Below the pieces are notes generated by a model, which saw only the letters and a program-made list of their open reading frames with translations, was not told the DNA's origin and did no database searches. The position numbers and the translations under genes are program-made. From assembly GCF_900107095.1 (NCBI RefSeq), contig NZ_FNOR01000007.1, positions 211,357 through 275,356 on the forward strand: DNA of 64,000 nt. The letters are read 5' to 3'. Positions 1 through 10,924 of the stretch are shown here, in pieces. The first letter of the stretch is position 1, and every line of letters begins with the position of its first letter. Source of the stretch: Collimonas sp. OK242 (lineage in GTDB: Bacteria > Pseudomonadota > Gammaproteobacteria > Burkholderiales > Burkholderiaceae_D).

Positions 1-466
1 AGCCCAGTCCACGCTCGCTATTGGTGGCGACCAGCTTGCCGGTAATCAGCAAGCCCCAGGTGGCGGCATTGACGAACATCGACGGCGATTCGCCCAGATG
101 GCTGCGCCAGTCGCCTTTGCTGATCTTGTCGGCGATCAGGCGATCGGCAGTCTGGTGATCCGGAATCCGCAACAGCGCCTCCGCCAGGCACATCAGCGCC
201 ACGCCTTCTTCCGAAGACAGCGAGAATTCATGCATCAAAGCGTCGACGCCGGAGGCGCGCGTGCGTTTTTCCCGCACCGCCTGCACCAGCTTACGCGCCA
301 GCGTCTGGCTGGCGGCATGCGAGTCGGCGCTGGTCTGCACCTGTGTCAGCAGCCATTGCACGGCCAGCGCTTCATCGCGCCGGTAAGCAGCGGTGATGGC
401 GGCGCGCAATGGCGTCGGATCGGTCATGACTTCGTGGTGAAAAGCGGTGAATGCAGTGCTGGACAT
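1..466 (-). CDS. putA: PutA, proline dehydrogenase / P5C dehydrogenase (N-terminal part only)
   Basis: About 155 codons of the N-terminus, running off the left edge. PutA oxidises proline to glutamate at the inner membrane in two steps (FAD proline dehydrogenase, then NAD P5C dehydrogenase). The reading MTDPTPLRAAITAAYRRDE, then the stretches EFSLSSEEGVALMCLAEALL and GDWRSHLG..SPSMFVNAATWG, are characteristic of the PutA arm/dimerisation region. The N-terminus starts directly there, with no ribbon-helix-helix domain of the E. coli type, so regulation must come from another protein. The divergent Lrp-type gene is the obvious candidate. An in-frame ATG at 520 would add 18 residues; neither start has a strong ribosome binding site. 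Confidence 0.9.
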   Translation of the reverse strand, partial: MSSTAFTAFHHEVMTDPTPLRAAITAAYRRDEALAVQWLLTQVQTSADSHAASQTLARKLVQAVREKRTRASGVDALMHEFSLSSEEGVALMCLAEALLRIPDHQTADRLIADKISKGDWRSHLGESPSMFVNAATWGLLITGKLVATNSERGLG

Positions 467-825
467 GGTGGCGGAAGGAGTGTTGCTGGATGGCAGGGAT
501 GACGGCGGTAGCGGCGGCATGGCGATTGTCTCGGTCTCGGTAAGGATATTATGGTGTCAACTTGTGGTTGCTCCCACAAGCCGTAAGCAAACCGCTGCCG
601 GGCGACAATGCTGACTCCGCCTGCAGTTAATATTGCAGGAATTGCAACATCGCCGCCCAGCCGCAGATTTGCTCGCTGGCATTGTTGTTTTAGTTTCGGT
701 AGAAATCTAAGTTGTTCGATTGTAGGCGGCATCGGCATGGATTAATTCTGGTAATAATGGCTGCTATCAAAATTTTGTTATTGGTGAGAAAATTTAACCG
801 AATAAAATTTTTCAGAAAACAAGCC

Positions 826-1284
826 ATGCTAGACAAGATTAGTAAGAAAATTCTGGCCGAATTGCAAAATGATGGTCGTATCAGCAATGTTGATCTCTCG
901 GCCCGCGTCAACCTGTCGCCCGCCGCCTGCCTGGAGCGCGTGCGCAAATTGCAGGAGGCCGGCTATATCTTGCACTACACCGCCCAGCTCAATCCGCAGC
1001 TGCTGGATGTGGCTTTACTGGTGTTTATCGAAGTGGTGCTGGACCGCACCACGCCGGAAGTATTCGAAGCATTCAGCCAAAGCGTGCAAATCATCCCGGA
1101 AGTGCTGGAATGCCACATGGTGGCCGGCGGCTTCGATTATCTGGTCAAGGCGCGCGTCAAGGACATGAACGCCTACCGCGAGTTTCTCGGCAAATCGCTG
1201 TTGCAGCTCAAGGGTGTGCGCGAGACGCACACTTATGCGGTGATGGAAGAGGTCAAGCACACCACCAAATTGCCGATACGCTGA
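826..1284 (+). CDS. Lrp/AsnC-family regulator, probable activator of putA
   Basis: 152 aa from the ATG at 826; an upstream in-frame extension to 712 lies in AT-rich non-coding sequence. Residues 1-60 form the AsnC-type helix-turn-helix (DKISKKILAELQNDGRISN, then LSARVNLSPAACLERVRKL). Residues 70-150 are the RAM ligand-binding domain, including the HMVAGGFDYLVKARVKD segment typical of the family. It is divergent from putA across about 360 bp of AT-rich sequence. In many proteobacteria such a neighbour (PutR) activates putA in response to proline; this assignment rests on position and family, not on a binding site I can identify. Confidence 0.85.
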   Translation: MLDKISKKILAELQNDGRISNVDLSARVNLSPAACLERVRKLQEAGYILHYTAQLNPQLLDVALLVFIEVVLDRTTPEVFEAFSQSVQIIPEVLECHMVAGGFDYLVKARVKDMNAYREFLGKSLLQLKGVRETHTYAVMEEVKHTTKLPIR

Positions 1285-1322
1285 CATATTGCGGAAAATC
1301 CACTGAACTGCGATTAAAGAAA

Positions 1323-1463
1323 ATGACCATGAATCGACTGATATCAGCCGCGGCATTTTTCGCCGCTCTGCAAGGATGTAGCGCCATGGATGAGCCGGCG
1401 CCAACCCCGCAAACCGAAACGCATGCGGGCAATTCGTCATCGGGCCGTGCGTCATTTTCCTGA
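1323..1463 (+). CDS. possible small lipoprotein (46 aa)
   Basis: A short frame encoding a basic N-terminus, a short hydrophobic run and a lipobox-like ALQGC, followed by a Pro/Thr/Ser-rich tail. That is the layout of small exported lipoproteins. It lies 38 nt after the Lrp-like gene. The ribosome binding site is weak (only AAAGAA before the ATG), and there is no recognisable domain. It could equally be a chance frame. Confidence 0.3.
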   Translation: MTMNRLISAAAFFAALQGCSAMDEPAPTPQTETHAGNSSSGRASFS

Positions 1464-1806
1464 GCATGACGCCCGTGCTCGCTCCTGAACAACACGCGAA
1501 GCAATTCCCGCTTAACAATCTCCTCCGTACCAACACATAGTGTTTCTACAAAAGCAGTAGCTGGCATTTCGACAAATGCAATCGGCGTTGTCGCCAGCGC
1601 CTAGCGCTTCAGAAAAAATCCAAATCACGCATCAATTATCAATTCCCTCTCCTTGCAAAGAGACTGGGGGTCACCCCGAGCTGCATTCCTGACCTCCGTT
1701 CAAAAATATGGCCGCACGTAATTATCCGGTCATATATGAACCTTATGCTGGATATCTGCTTTCTCAATTCCCGTCTTTCTCACTATTTCACTATAGGAAA
1801 AGAACC
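1464..1806. other. intergenic, no gene seen
   Basis: About 340 bases between the possible lipoprotein and the phosphodiesterase. Frames here are short and lack ribosome binding sites. A small GGGGGTCACCCC palindrome lies near 1666-1677. Nothing else is recognisable; the promoter of the downstream gene is presumably here. Confidence 0.5.
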
Positions 1807-3537
1807 ATGCGAACCCCGAAAAAACTCACCTTGGCGGCACTGCTATCTTTGCTCGCCTGTGCAACGACGTTTAGTCATGCCGAAGAGACGGACGCTGGGA
1901 AACAGCCGGCTAAACCAGCCAAACATGTACTGCTTATTTCAGTCGATGGCATGCACCAGGCCGATCTTGACTGGTTCGTTAGCGCGTATCCGCACTCCAC
2001 CATCGCGCGCATGGTGCGTGAAGGCGTCAACTACACCAACGCCAGAACTCCTTTTCCTTCTGATTCATTTCCAGGCATGGTCGGCCAAGTCACTGGCGGC
2101 AATCCAAAAACCACGGGCATTTATTACGATGACGCCTACAGCCGAGGGCTGCTGCCTGCGGGAACGACCGGCTGTGCAGGAGCGCAACCGGGAGCGGAAG
2201 TTTACTATGCGGAAGTTGACGCAAAGGACATGAACCGCCTGGACAGCGGCCAACAGATTCCCGGCTTATATACCGACCTTACAAAAATTTCTCAGTTGAC
2301 CGGCCATGCACAAGATTTGATAGATCCCAAAACATTGCCGGTAGATCCAAAAACATGTTCGCCTGTGTATCCACACCAGTATCTTCAAGTGAATACGATT
2401 TTTGAGGTGGCGCAGCAGCATCATTTACGTACAGCGTGGTCGGACAAGCACGCAGCGTATGAAATTCTCAACGGCCCATCCGGCAAGGGAATCGACGACT
2501 TGTTCGCACCTGAAATCAACAGTTCGGTTACCGATCCATCGGCACCTGCGGGTGCCGGCGCCGACTGGACTAAAGACAACGTTAACACGCAAAAATATGA
2601 TGCCTTCAAAGTAAAGGCTGTCGTGAACTGGATCAAGGGTTTCGATCATGCCGGCAATAACGCATTGGGCACGCCAGCTATTTTCGGCATGAACTTCCAG
2701 TCTGTCTCCACCGCGCAGAAACTCAACAAATCAGGCTACTACACAGATCCGAAAGACCCCAACACCATCATGACCAACGGCTTGGGCGGCTACACCTTGA
2801 ATGGCGCGGTGCCAGGACCGGTATTGCAAAGCGCATTGACTTTTGTGGATGAGCAACTCAAGACCATGGTCGGCGCGCTTGATCTCAAAAACACGGTGGT
2901 GATTCTCTCCGCAAAGCATGGCCAGTCGCCACAAAACCGCACGGCACTGACGATAATCAACGATGGCGACATGATTGACGCATTGAACTGCGCATGGGAA
3001 AACAATAGTGCAAGCTGCAAGGATCCCGCCCAGACCCATCTGGTGGCCCATGCAATCGACGACGACGGCATTCTGATGTGGCTCACCGACCGCTCGACCA
3101 AAGCAACGCGCTTTGCGAAGAAATTTCTGCTTGCTTATTCGGGAACCGGCATCGGCTCGGATGCTTTGGGTAGCGCCGTCTCCAAGCCATTCACGCAAGC
3201 CGGCGTCACCAAAATCTATGCGGGTGAAGAGGCCGAAGATTTGTTCGGTACCAAGCGCGGCGATGAGCGCGTTCCCGATGTAGTCGGTATCGCCCAACAA
3301 GGAGTCGTCTGGGCCGGCGGCAAGCTGTCCAAGATTGCCGAACACGGCGGCAATGCACGGCAGGATAGACATGTGCCTATCGTGGTATGGGGCGCCGGTA
3401 TCGCACACCAATCAAATGACGATCATGTCGAGACTACGCAGATTGCGCCGACAATTCTCTCCTTGCTGGCGCTCGATCCGAGGGAGTTGCGGGCGGTGCA
3501 GATTGAGCATACCAAGGCTTTGCCGGATTTGCATTAA
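1807..3537 (+). CDS. secreted alkaline-phosphatase-superfamily phosphodiesterase / nucleotide pyrophosphatase
   Basis: 576 aa from the ATG at 1807. Residues 1-26 are a signal peptide ending in SHA, so the product is exported. Residues 41-50 (VLLISVDGMH) carry the first metal-binding Asp. The segment TPFPSDSFPGM at 81-91 holds the Thr/Ser nucleophile region, and later SAKHGQSPQ and AEHGG supply further metal ligands, as in type I phosphodiesterase/NPP proteins. The usual DHG is KHG here, which I recall as common in this branch. Likely hydrolyses phosphodiester or pyrophosphate bonds in the periplasm; the substrate is unknown. An upstream in-frame extension to 1708 would hide the signal peptide. 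Single gene followed by the convergent LacI-type gene. Confidence 0.85.
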   Translation: MRTPKKLTLAALLSLLACATTFSHAEETDAGKQPAKPAKHVLLISVDGMHQADLDWFVSAYPHSTIARMVREGVNYTNARTPFPSDSFPGMVGQVTGGNPKTTGIYYDDAYSRGLLPAGTTGCAGAQPGAEVYYAEVDAKDMNRLDSGQQIPGLYTDLTKISQLTGHAQDLIDPKTLPVDPKTCSPVYPHQYLQVNTIFEVAQQHHLRTAWSDKHAAYEILNGPSGKGIDDLFAPEINSSVTDPSAPAGAGADWTKDNVNTQKYDAFKVKAVVNWIKGFDHAGNNALGTPAIFGMNFQSVSTAQKLNKSGYYTDPKDPNTIMTNGLGGYTLNGAVPGPVLQSALTFVDEQLKTMVGALDLKNTVVILSAKHGQSPQNRTALTIINDGDMIDALNCAWENNSASCKDPAQTHLVAHAIDDDGILMWLTDRSTKATRFAKKFLLAYSGTGIGSDALGSAVSKPFTQAGVTKIYAGEEAEDLFGTKRGDERVPDVVGIAQQGVVWAGGKLSKIAEHGGNARQDRHVPIVVWGAGIAHQSNDDHVETTQIAPTILSLLALDPRELRAVQIEHTKALPDLH

Positions 3538-3605
3538 CCGGTACTTCGATAGCTTGGGCTGAAAAGCCCAAGCTTTAATCTCGGGCTTGCGAGCCTGGCG
3601 TCAAT

Positions 3606-4640
3606 TCAGGTACTGCTCCGTATCGCCAACCGGAAACCGAGATCGACGCAGGTTGTTTCCAGCGCCTCGCGCCTGAGGATTTTAATCAGCAGCTGGGCGG
3701 CGGTAAAACCGATGTCGTAACGCGGCGTGACGATCGTGGTGATACCGGGATTGGCGTAGGCCGACCACGGCAAATCGTTGAAGCCGGCAATCGCCATCTG
3801 GCCGGGAACCGAGAGGCCGCGCCGCTGGCACTCAAACAAGACGCCAAGCGCCAGATCGTCGTTGCAGCAGAATACCGCATCGCAGGAGGGTGTTTGCTGC
3901 AACATCTGGCCCAGCATCCTGGTGCCGAGCTCCACCGTCGACGGCGCCGGCGTCAGCACTTCGATGTCAGCCGCTATGCCGGCTTCGGACAGCGCCTTGC
4001 GAAAGCCGTGCCGGCGTTTCATCATGCGCGGATCGAGCTGGGCGCCGAGGAAGCCGGGTTGGCGGTAGCCGCGCTCGATCAAATGGCGGGCGATGCTGTA
4101 GCCCGCATCTTCATGCGAAAAACCGACCGTGACATCGCTGCAGTCGGGATTCAGGTCGAACATGCGCACCGCAGGCACATTGTGCGCCGCCAGCTGGTCG
4201 CGCAGCTCATCCTGCTGTTCTATGCCGCTCAGCAAAAAGCCGTCCGGCGCGTGCGCCAGGTACGTGCTGATCAGCTGGCTTTCCTTGTCCGGCGAGTAGC
4301 TGCTTTCACCGATCAGGAATTTGTAGCCGTGCTGATTCAGGCTGTCGCGGATTCCGGTCAGGGTTTCCACGAATACCGAGTTGCTGAGCGACGGCACAAT
4401 CACGCCGATCACCTGCGATTTGGCCGAGGCCAGCGTGCTGGCAGCCTGATTCGGCACATAGCCGAGTTGTTTGATCGCCGCCGCAATCCGTTCGCGCGCT
4501 TCCAGCTGCACCAGCGCTGGTGTTTTCAGTGCGCGCGATACCGTCATTGGGCTGACACGGGCTAGCCGGGCGACGTCGACGATAGTTACCCTGCCGCTGG
4601 CGCGGCTATGGCGTTGTTGCTTGAGTTCCGGGCTGCTCAT
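3606..4640 (-). CDS. gntR: LacI-family transcriptional regulator, probable gluconate repressor
   Basis: 344 aa. Residues about 18-40 (TIVDVARLARVSPMTVSRAL) are the LacI-type helix-turn-helix, followed by the hinge (GYVPNQAASTLAS) and a periplasmic-binding-protein-like effector domain starting GVIVPSLSNSVF. The sequence most resembles GntR/IdnR gluconate repressors. It is divergent from a gluconokinase gene across 419 bp, which supports gluconate or 6-phosphogluconate as effector. Symbol given by analogy. Confidence 0.8.
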   Translation of the reverse strand: MSSPELKQQRHSRASGRVTIVDVARLARVSPMTVSRALKTPALVQLEARERIAAAIKQLGYVPNQAASTLASAKSQVIGVIVPSLSNSVFVETLTGIRDSLNQHGYKFLIGESSYSPDKESQLISTYLAHAPDGFLLSGIEQQDELRDQLAAHNVPAVRMFDLNPDCSDVTVGFSHEDAGYSIARHLIERGYRQPGFLGAQLDPRMMKRRHGFRKALSEAGIAADIEVLTPAPSTVELGTRMLGQMLQQTPSCDAVFCCNDDLALGVLFECQRRGLSVPGQMAIAGFNDLPWSAYANPGITTIVTPRYDIGFTAAQLLIKILRREALETTCVDLGFRLAIRSST

Positions 4641-4779
4641 GGTTGCAATGGCATTCTCATGGTCTCGTTGTACGGTGTACTTTGTCTTTAACTGGCTGCT
4701 GTTTGTTGTACGTATTATCCGGTCAAGCCGCAGATATGTGTACGCGGCAACGGAATCTTGTTCATTTGGCTAGCGCAGC

Positions 4780-4808
4780 CAATGTTACACGCAAGCTGTG
4801 GCACATTG
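4780..4808. promoter_or_regulatory. imperfect inverted repeat in the gntR-gntK divergent region, candidate operator
   Basis: Arms CAATGTTACAC (4780-4790) and GTGGCACATTG (4798-4808) match at 9 of 11 positions around a 7-nt spacer. It is the most symmetric element I found between the divergent regulator and kinase genes (4641-5059). The rest of that 419-bp gap shows no gene. LacI-family operators usually have a tighter centre, so the assignment is tentative. Confidence 0.3.
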
Positions 4809-5059
4809 ATATGATTTCCTTAGGGTAATGATACTAGCGCGTCGCATTAGTGCATCCGGCCTTCCCGGGAGGCCTTATGTCTGCACCGGCATTGGGTGAT
4901 TCATTGCAGCCCTTTATCGCTATCCGCTATCATTACGCAGCCGCTAACAAGCACTACAATGTGGCAATGCACTTGGCAGCTAGCCAAATCCGGTATAGCC
5001 GTCCGCTCCGCTCATTTCGGCCACTTGCTCCATCTATACAATTCGTCACAAGGAAGTTC

Positions 5060-6616
5060 ATGCATCACCAGCCAGAATATATGCTCGGCGTAGATATCGG
5101 CACCACCAGCACCAAGGCGGTGCTGTTCACCACCCAGGGACAGGTCGTGGCGCAGCACGCGGTGGAATATCCCTTGTTGTGCACCACGCCGGGCATGGCT
5201 GAGCAAGATCCGCTGCAGATTTACGCGGCGGTGCTTAGCGCGATCCAGAACGCAGTCAGCAACAGCAAAGCAGCTGCCGATCAGATTGCCCTGGTGTCCT
5301 TCAGCGCCGCCATGCATAGCGTGATTGCGGTGGATCAGGACGGCGCGTTATTGAGCAACAGTATCACCTGGGCCGACAACCGCGCGGGTGAATGGTCCAA
5401 CCGGATTCGCGACGAGCTGGACGGCCATGCGATCTATTTGCGTACCGGCACGCCGATTCATCCGATGTCGCCGCTCTGCAAAATCATGTGGCTGCGGCAC
5501 GATCAGCCGCAGCTGTTCGGACGCACCGCAAGGTTTGTCGGCGTAAAGGAATATGTGTTGTTTCGCCTGTTTGGCGAATGGCTGGTCGATCACTCGATCG
5601 CCTCCGCCACCGGCATGTTCAATTTGCAGCAGCTGGATTGGGATCAGGGCGCGTTGGCGATGCTCGGCATCAGCCCGCAACAGCTTTCGCGGCTGGTGCC
5701 GACTACCCATTGCCTGAACGGCCTGGCGCCGGCCATGGCGCAGCAACTGGGATTGTCGCCGGCCACGCCGTTTGTGATCGGCGCCAACGATGGCGTGCTA
5801 TCCAATCTCGGCGTCAACGCCATCGCCCCGGGCCAGGTTGCCGTCACCATCGGCACTTCGGGGGCGATGCGGACGGTGATCGACAAGCCGATGACCGATC
5901 CCTCCGGCCGTACTTTTTGTTATGCGCTGACCGCCAAACATTGGGTAGTCGGCGGCCCTACCAACAATGGCGGCAGCATCTTCCGCTGGGTGCGCGATGA
6001 GCTGGCCACCGCCGAGTCCGCCGCCGCCAGGCAAGCGGGACTCGATCCGTATGAAGCGTTGACCAAGATTGCCGAGGCCGTGCCTGCCGGCGCCGAAGGA
6101 TTGCTGTTCCATCCCTATCTGGCCGGCGAGCGCGCGCCGCTGTGGAATGCCGATGCGCGTGGATCGTATTTCGGCCTGGCGATGCACCACGGCAAACCGC
6201 ATATGATCCGGGCCGCGCTGGAAGGCGTGATTTTCAGCCTGTACAGTATTTTGCCGGCCGTCGAAGAGCTGATCGGACCGACCACGCATATGATGGCAAC
6301 TGGCGGCTTCGCCCGTTCGGCCTTGTGGCGGCAAATGATGGCGGATATTTTCGAGCGCGAAGTGGTGGTGCCGGAAAGCGTCGAATCGTCCTGTCTCGGC
6401 GCTGCCGTGCTGGGTTTGTACGCACTCGGGAAAATCGATGCGCTCGATGCAATCGGCGGCATGGTCGGCGCGACGCACCGGCACCTGCCGATTCCCGAGA
6501 ACGTTGCGCTGTACCGCCGCTTGTGGCCGATCTATGCGGCGCTTCCTAAGCAGCTGGAACAGCAGTATCGGCAGTTGTCGCAGTTTCAGCGCGAGACGGC
6601 CGCGACGGTTTCTTAA
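5060..6616 (+). CDS. gntK: gluconokinase, FGGY carbohydrate kinase family
   Basis: 518 aa from the ATG at 5060, preceded by AAGGAAG. Phosphorylates gluconate to 6-phosphogluconate with ATP in the cytoplasm, feeding the pentose phosphate/Entner-Doudoroff routes. Residues 8-24 (MLGVDIGTTSTKAVLF) form the N-terminal phosphate-binding strand. GANDGVLSNLGVNAIAPGQ and VTIGTSGAMR, then TGGFARSALWRQMMADIF, are FGGY C-terminal motifs. Length fits the family. The neighbouring LacI-type regulator favours gluconate over xylulose or glycerol. The stop overlaps the tail of the convergent LysR gene by 4 bp. Confidence 0.85.
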   Translation: MHHQPEYMLGVDIGTTSTKAVLFTTQGQVVAQHAVEYPLLCTTPGMAEQDPLQIYAAVLSAIQNAVSNSKAAADQIALVSFSAAMHSVIAVDQDGALLSNSITWADNRAGEWSNRIRDELDGHAIYLRTGTPIHPMSPLCKIMWLRHDQPQLFGRTARFVGVKEYVLFRLFGEWLVDHSIASATGMFNLQQLDWDQGALAMLGISPQQLSRLVPTTHCLNGLAPAMAQQLGLSPATPFVIGANDGVLSNLGVNAIAPGQVAVTIGTSGAMRTVIDKPMTDPSGRTFCYALTAKHWVVGGPTNNGGSIFRWVRDELATAESAAARQAGLDPYEALTKIAEAVPAGAEGLLFHPYLAGERAPLWNADARGSYFGLAMHHGKPHMIRAALEGVIFSLYSILPAVEELIGPTTHMMATGGFARSALWRQMMADIFEREVVVPESVESSCLGAAVLGLYALGKIDALDAIGGMVGATHRHLPIPENVALYRRLWPIYAALPKQLEQQYRQLSQFQRETAATVS

Positions 6617-7578
6617 TCCTCGTCTTCCGGATCGATCAGGCTGAATTTCTCGTGCGCGGTTTCACTCAGGTGCGCGCGTAGCCATTTGTGCGCCGGATTG
6701 CGGGAGTCGCGCTCGTGCCACAGCATGTCGACATGGACCGCCGGTGTCGGGAACGGCAGTTCGCGCGCCACCAGTTCTTCGGTCATGCCGGTCGCGCCGA
6801 TCAGGTGACGCGGCAAGACTGTCAGCAGATCGGAACTGGCGACCACGCGGCCGGCCGTGAAGAATTGATTGACGGTCAGCAGGATGCGCCGCTCGCGCCC
6901 CATCGCCGCCAGGGTTTCATCGATCAAGCCATGCGCCCGGCCGGAAAAACTCACCAGCAAATGATGCGATGCGCAGTAATTGTCCAGGGTCAGCACCTGA
7001 TTCGCCAGCGGGTGTTTCTTGTGCATCACGCACACATATTCGCCGGTGTAGAGCCGTTCATGATGGATCGGCGAAGCGCTGGTAGTCTGGCCGCCGGCCA
7101 GCTGGGCTGCGACGCCGGGGAAAAAGCCCACCGCCAGGTCGACATCGCCGCGCAGCAGCATTTGGCGCGGGTCGCGGGTGGTCAGCGGCACCATGCGCAG
7201 ATTCAGTTGCGGTGCGTCGCGTTCGATAGTGCGCACCAGCCCCGGCAGCCATAGCGCTGCGGTGGCGTCGGCCATGGCCATCTGGAAGGTGGTGTGGGCG
7301 CGCGAGACATCGAAAGTTTCCGGCGTGATCGCGGTTTCCAGGTCGGTCAGTGCGCGTCTTACCACCGGCCACAATTCTTCGGCGTGCTGGGTCGGCTTGA
7401 CCCCGTGTGCGGTGCGGATCAGCAGCTCGTCGTTGAGCGTATCGCGCAATCGTTTCAAGGCATTCGACACTGCCGGCTGGGTCATTGCCAGGCGGCTGGC
7501 GGCGCGCGTCAGGTTTTGCTCGGTCATGACGGCATCGAAGACACGCAGCAGATTTAAATCAAGCGTTAAAAAGCTCAT
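6613..7578 (-). CDS. LysR-family transcriptional regulator
   Basis: 321 aa. The N-terminal winged helix-turn-helix is clear (LNLLRVFDAVMTEQNLTRAA, then TQPAVSNALKRLRD, residues 8-47). A substrate-binding effector domain fills residues about 95-300. It resembles the NodD/LinR-like subgroup with an M..D motif (MAMADATAALWLPGL). The gene is convergent with gluconokinase, and the upstream neighbour is 420 bp away, so its target and ligand cannot be deduced from context. Confidence 0.85.
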   Translation of the reverse strand: MSFLTLDLNLLRVFDAVMTEQNLTRAASRLAMTQPAVSNALKRLRDTLNDELLIRTAHGVKPTQHAEELWPVVRRALTDLETAITPETFDVSRAHTTFQMAMADATAALWLPGLVRTIERDAPQLNLRMVPLTTRDPRQMLLRGDVDLAVGFFPGVAAQLAGGQTTSASPIHHERLYTGEYVCVMHKKHPLANQVLTLDNYCASHHLLVSFSGRAHGLIDETLAAMGRERRILLTVNQFFTAGRVVASSDLLTVLPRHLIGATGMTEELVARELPFPTPAVHVDMLWHERDSRNPAHKWLRAHLSETAHEKFSLIDPEDED

Positions 7579-8002
7579 GGTCGGATCTATCGTTAATTAT
7601 TTTGGACTGGATTTGTACGGAAAACGCTGTTGAAAATTTTGGCTTGGATGCAATATTCACAGATTTTATAACTGTTATATGAAAGCGCAATGACAGATTT
7701 CAAGTGCCGTGAAAATATTGCACAACAACATAAACTCAACATGAAGCGGCTATCAGCTGAGATTATGTCTGATAACTGTAATAATTACTTGCAAGAAACT
7801 AATCGAAGCCAAAATAATGTGATCTCGCCCCGTCAGGCTTTATGTTACAGGTATTGCCTAATTGATGTGCACTGCGGATTTTTCGACAGATACCGAACAT
7901 TATTCGTTGAACACATAACTGATATCCAAAATCAGAATTGGATAGCTCGCCAAGTAGTGAATATACTGCAATGCAACATCATCATCATTGAAAAGTAGTC
8001 GT
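7579..8002. other. AT-rich intergenic region, no supported gene
   Basis: About 420 bases, clearly more AT-rich than the neighbours. A 102-codon frame at 7690-7998 exists on the plus strand, but it has no ribosome binding site, atypical composition (Asn/Ile/Cys-rich) and no family resemblance, so I do not call it. Promoters for the LysR gene (leftward) and the small genes to the right are presumably here. Confidence 0.5.
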
Positions 8003-8320
8003 ATGTCTTTATTCGCTCTTGCCCTGCCTGCTGAAACAGCTTTGTTCAACGCATCGGCGCTGCTCGCCGCCGCTGCCGCCGCAGTGCGGCCATTGCTGGG
8101 CCTGGGAGCGCTGGCGACTTTGATGGTGTATTTCAAACCGCTTTGGATGGGGGTCTTGCGCGCCGCATTGATGTTGGTCAAGCCGCGCAAATCGCTGGAC
8201 CAGCGGATTGCCCGCAGCAAGTTCAACGGGCAGCAATTAGTGCGCCGCATGGCAAACGACCAGGCACTCAGCCAGCCAAGCCTGGCAGCTGAACTGCGAT
8301 TGCTGGCCGGTCGCGATTAA
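8003..8320 (+). CDS. conserved-type small protein of unknown function
   Basis: 105 aa from the ATG at 8003. An N-terminal Ala/Leu-rich segment followed by GLGALATLMVYFKPLWMGVLRAAL suggests one membrane-associated helix. It is followed by a basic cytoplasmic part (VKPRKSLDQRIARSKFNGQQ). I do not recognise the family. It is followed after 15 bp by another tiny gene with an excellent ribosome binding site, so the two probably form one transcript ending at the terminator at 8510-8541. Confidence 0.6.
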   Translation: MSLFALALPAETALFNASALLAAAAAAVRPLLGLGALATLMVYFKPLWMGVLRAALMLVKPRKSLDQRIARSKFNGQQLVRRMANDQALSQPSLAAELRLLAGRD

Positions 8321-8335
8321 CCACAAGGAGTTGTT

Positions 8336-8449
8336 ATGCACCAATACATCTATTATGACGAAGACGGCTTCCCTACTTTCGCCGTGCTGAAATGGCTGCG
8401 TGCCGCTGCAACTCGGGTTGCGGCCTGGATGGGTCTGAACGGCCTGTAA
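8336..8449 (+). CDS. 37-aa small protein
   Basis: A very short gene: AAGGAG at 8325-8330, five bases, then ATG at 8336 and TAA at 8447-8449. The product starts MHQYIYYDEDGFPTF, is acidic and aromatic at the N-terminus, and then forms a hydrophobic/basic helix (VLKWLRAAATRVAAWMGL) that could lie on a membrane. It sits between a 105-aa gene and a strong terminator. The ribosome binding site, spacing and GC-ending codons support translation; the function is unknown. Confidence 0.55.
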   Translation: MHQYIYYDEDGFPTFAVLKWLRAAATRVAAWMGLNGL

Positions 8450-8509
8450 CAAGCCATCTTCACTATTGAATTTCTGACGTCTCCTCTTTCCTGCGATGGA
8501 AGGATTCAC

Positions 8510-8541
8510 CCTGCCGGCTAACCGTCGGCAGGGGTTTTTTT
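8510..8541 (+). terminator. Rho-independent terminator of the small-gene pair
   Basis: CCTGCCG (8510-8516) pairs with CGGCAGG (8526-8532) and is followed by a run of T at 8535-8541. Confidence 0.85.
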
Positions 8542-8557
8542 GACTGCAGAGCCGCAT

Positions 8558-8596
8558 AAAAAACGCCCGCCAGCTTGCGCTGCGGGCGTTTTTATT
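8558..8596 (-). terminator. terminator of pckG (probably bidirectional)
   Basis: AACGCCCGC and GCGGGCGTT flank a short loop, with A-runs on the left and T-runs on the right. It lies 50 bp beyond the pckG stop, so leftward transcription of pckG would end here. Confidence 0.8.
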
Positions 8597-8648
8597 TGTT
8601 GCTTGATAACGCTGGTAACCGGATTAGCTACCAGCCTTATTTGCGGCT

Positions 8649-10535
<1,887 letters not shown>

Positions 10536-10924
10536 GAAAAACTACCTCCAATACCAATAAAGAAATCTTTTTCTTGCCAGCTGCCTGTGGTCGGCTGGCT
10601 TGCCATGTCGGCTGGCTGAATTCGGGTGCGCTTGTCGCTGGCTATCTGACTGGTTAGCGTTATCATTTGCCGGTCGATAAACATCGCGCTGGTTTTACTG
10701 CAGGCCTTGCTGTGATGCAGGCCGCACACCATTGAGCGATGTTGTCCGCTTTATCCGGGAAGTAGCCGTCATCCTGGAAAAAGTGGGCCGATTGTACACC
10801 CGATTTGTAGTGAAAATGCCCAACTATTGTAGTAAGGTATTTCTCGTTTTCCGGATGCTGTTGCTTTATTACGTGACAGCCGGTTTTCTTTGTTTTTATG
10901 CAATTTAAATATCAAAAGACCCCT
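10536..10924. other. divergent intergenic region
   Basis: 389 bases between pckG (leftward) and the dehydrogenase (rightward). It should hold both promoters. An 11-bp direct repeat GTCGGCTGGCT occurs at 10590-10600 and 10607-10617 in the pckG leader. I see no small gene or known riboswitch. Confidence 0.4.

Noticed and set aside
7690..7998. 102-codon plus-strand frame before the small genes
   Set aside because: AT-rich, no ribosome binding site, composition unlike any protein family; overlaps the presumed promoter region.
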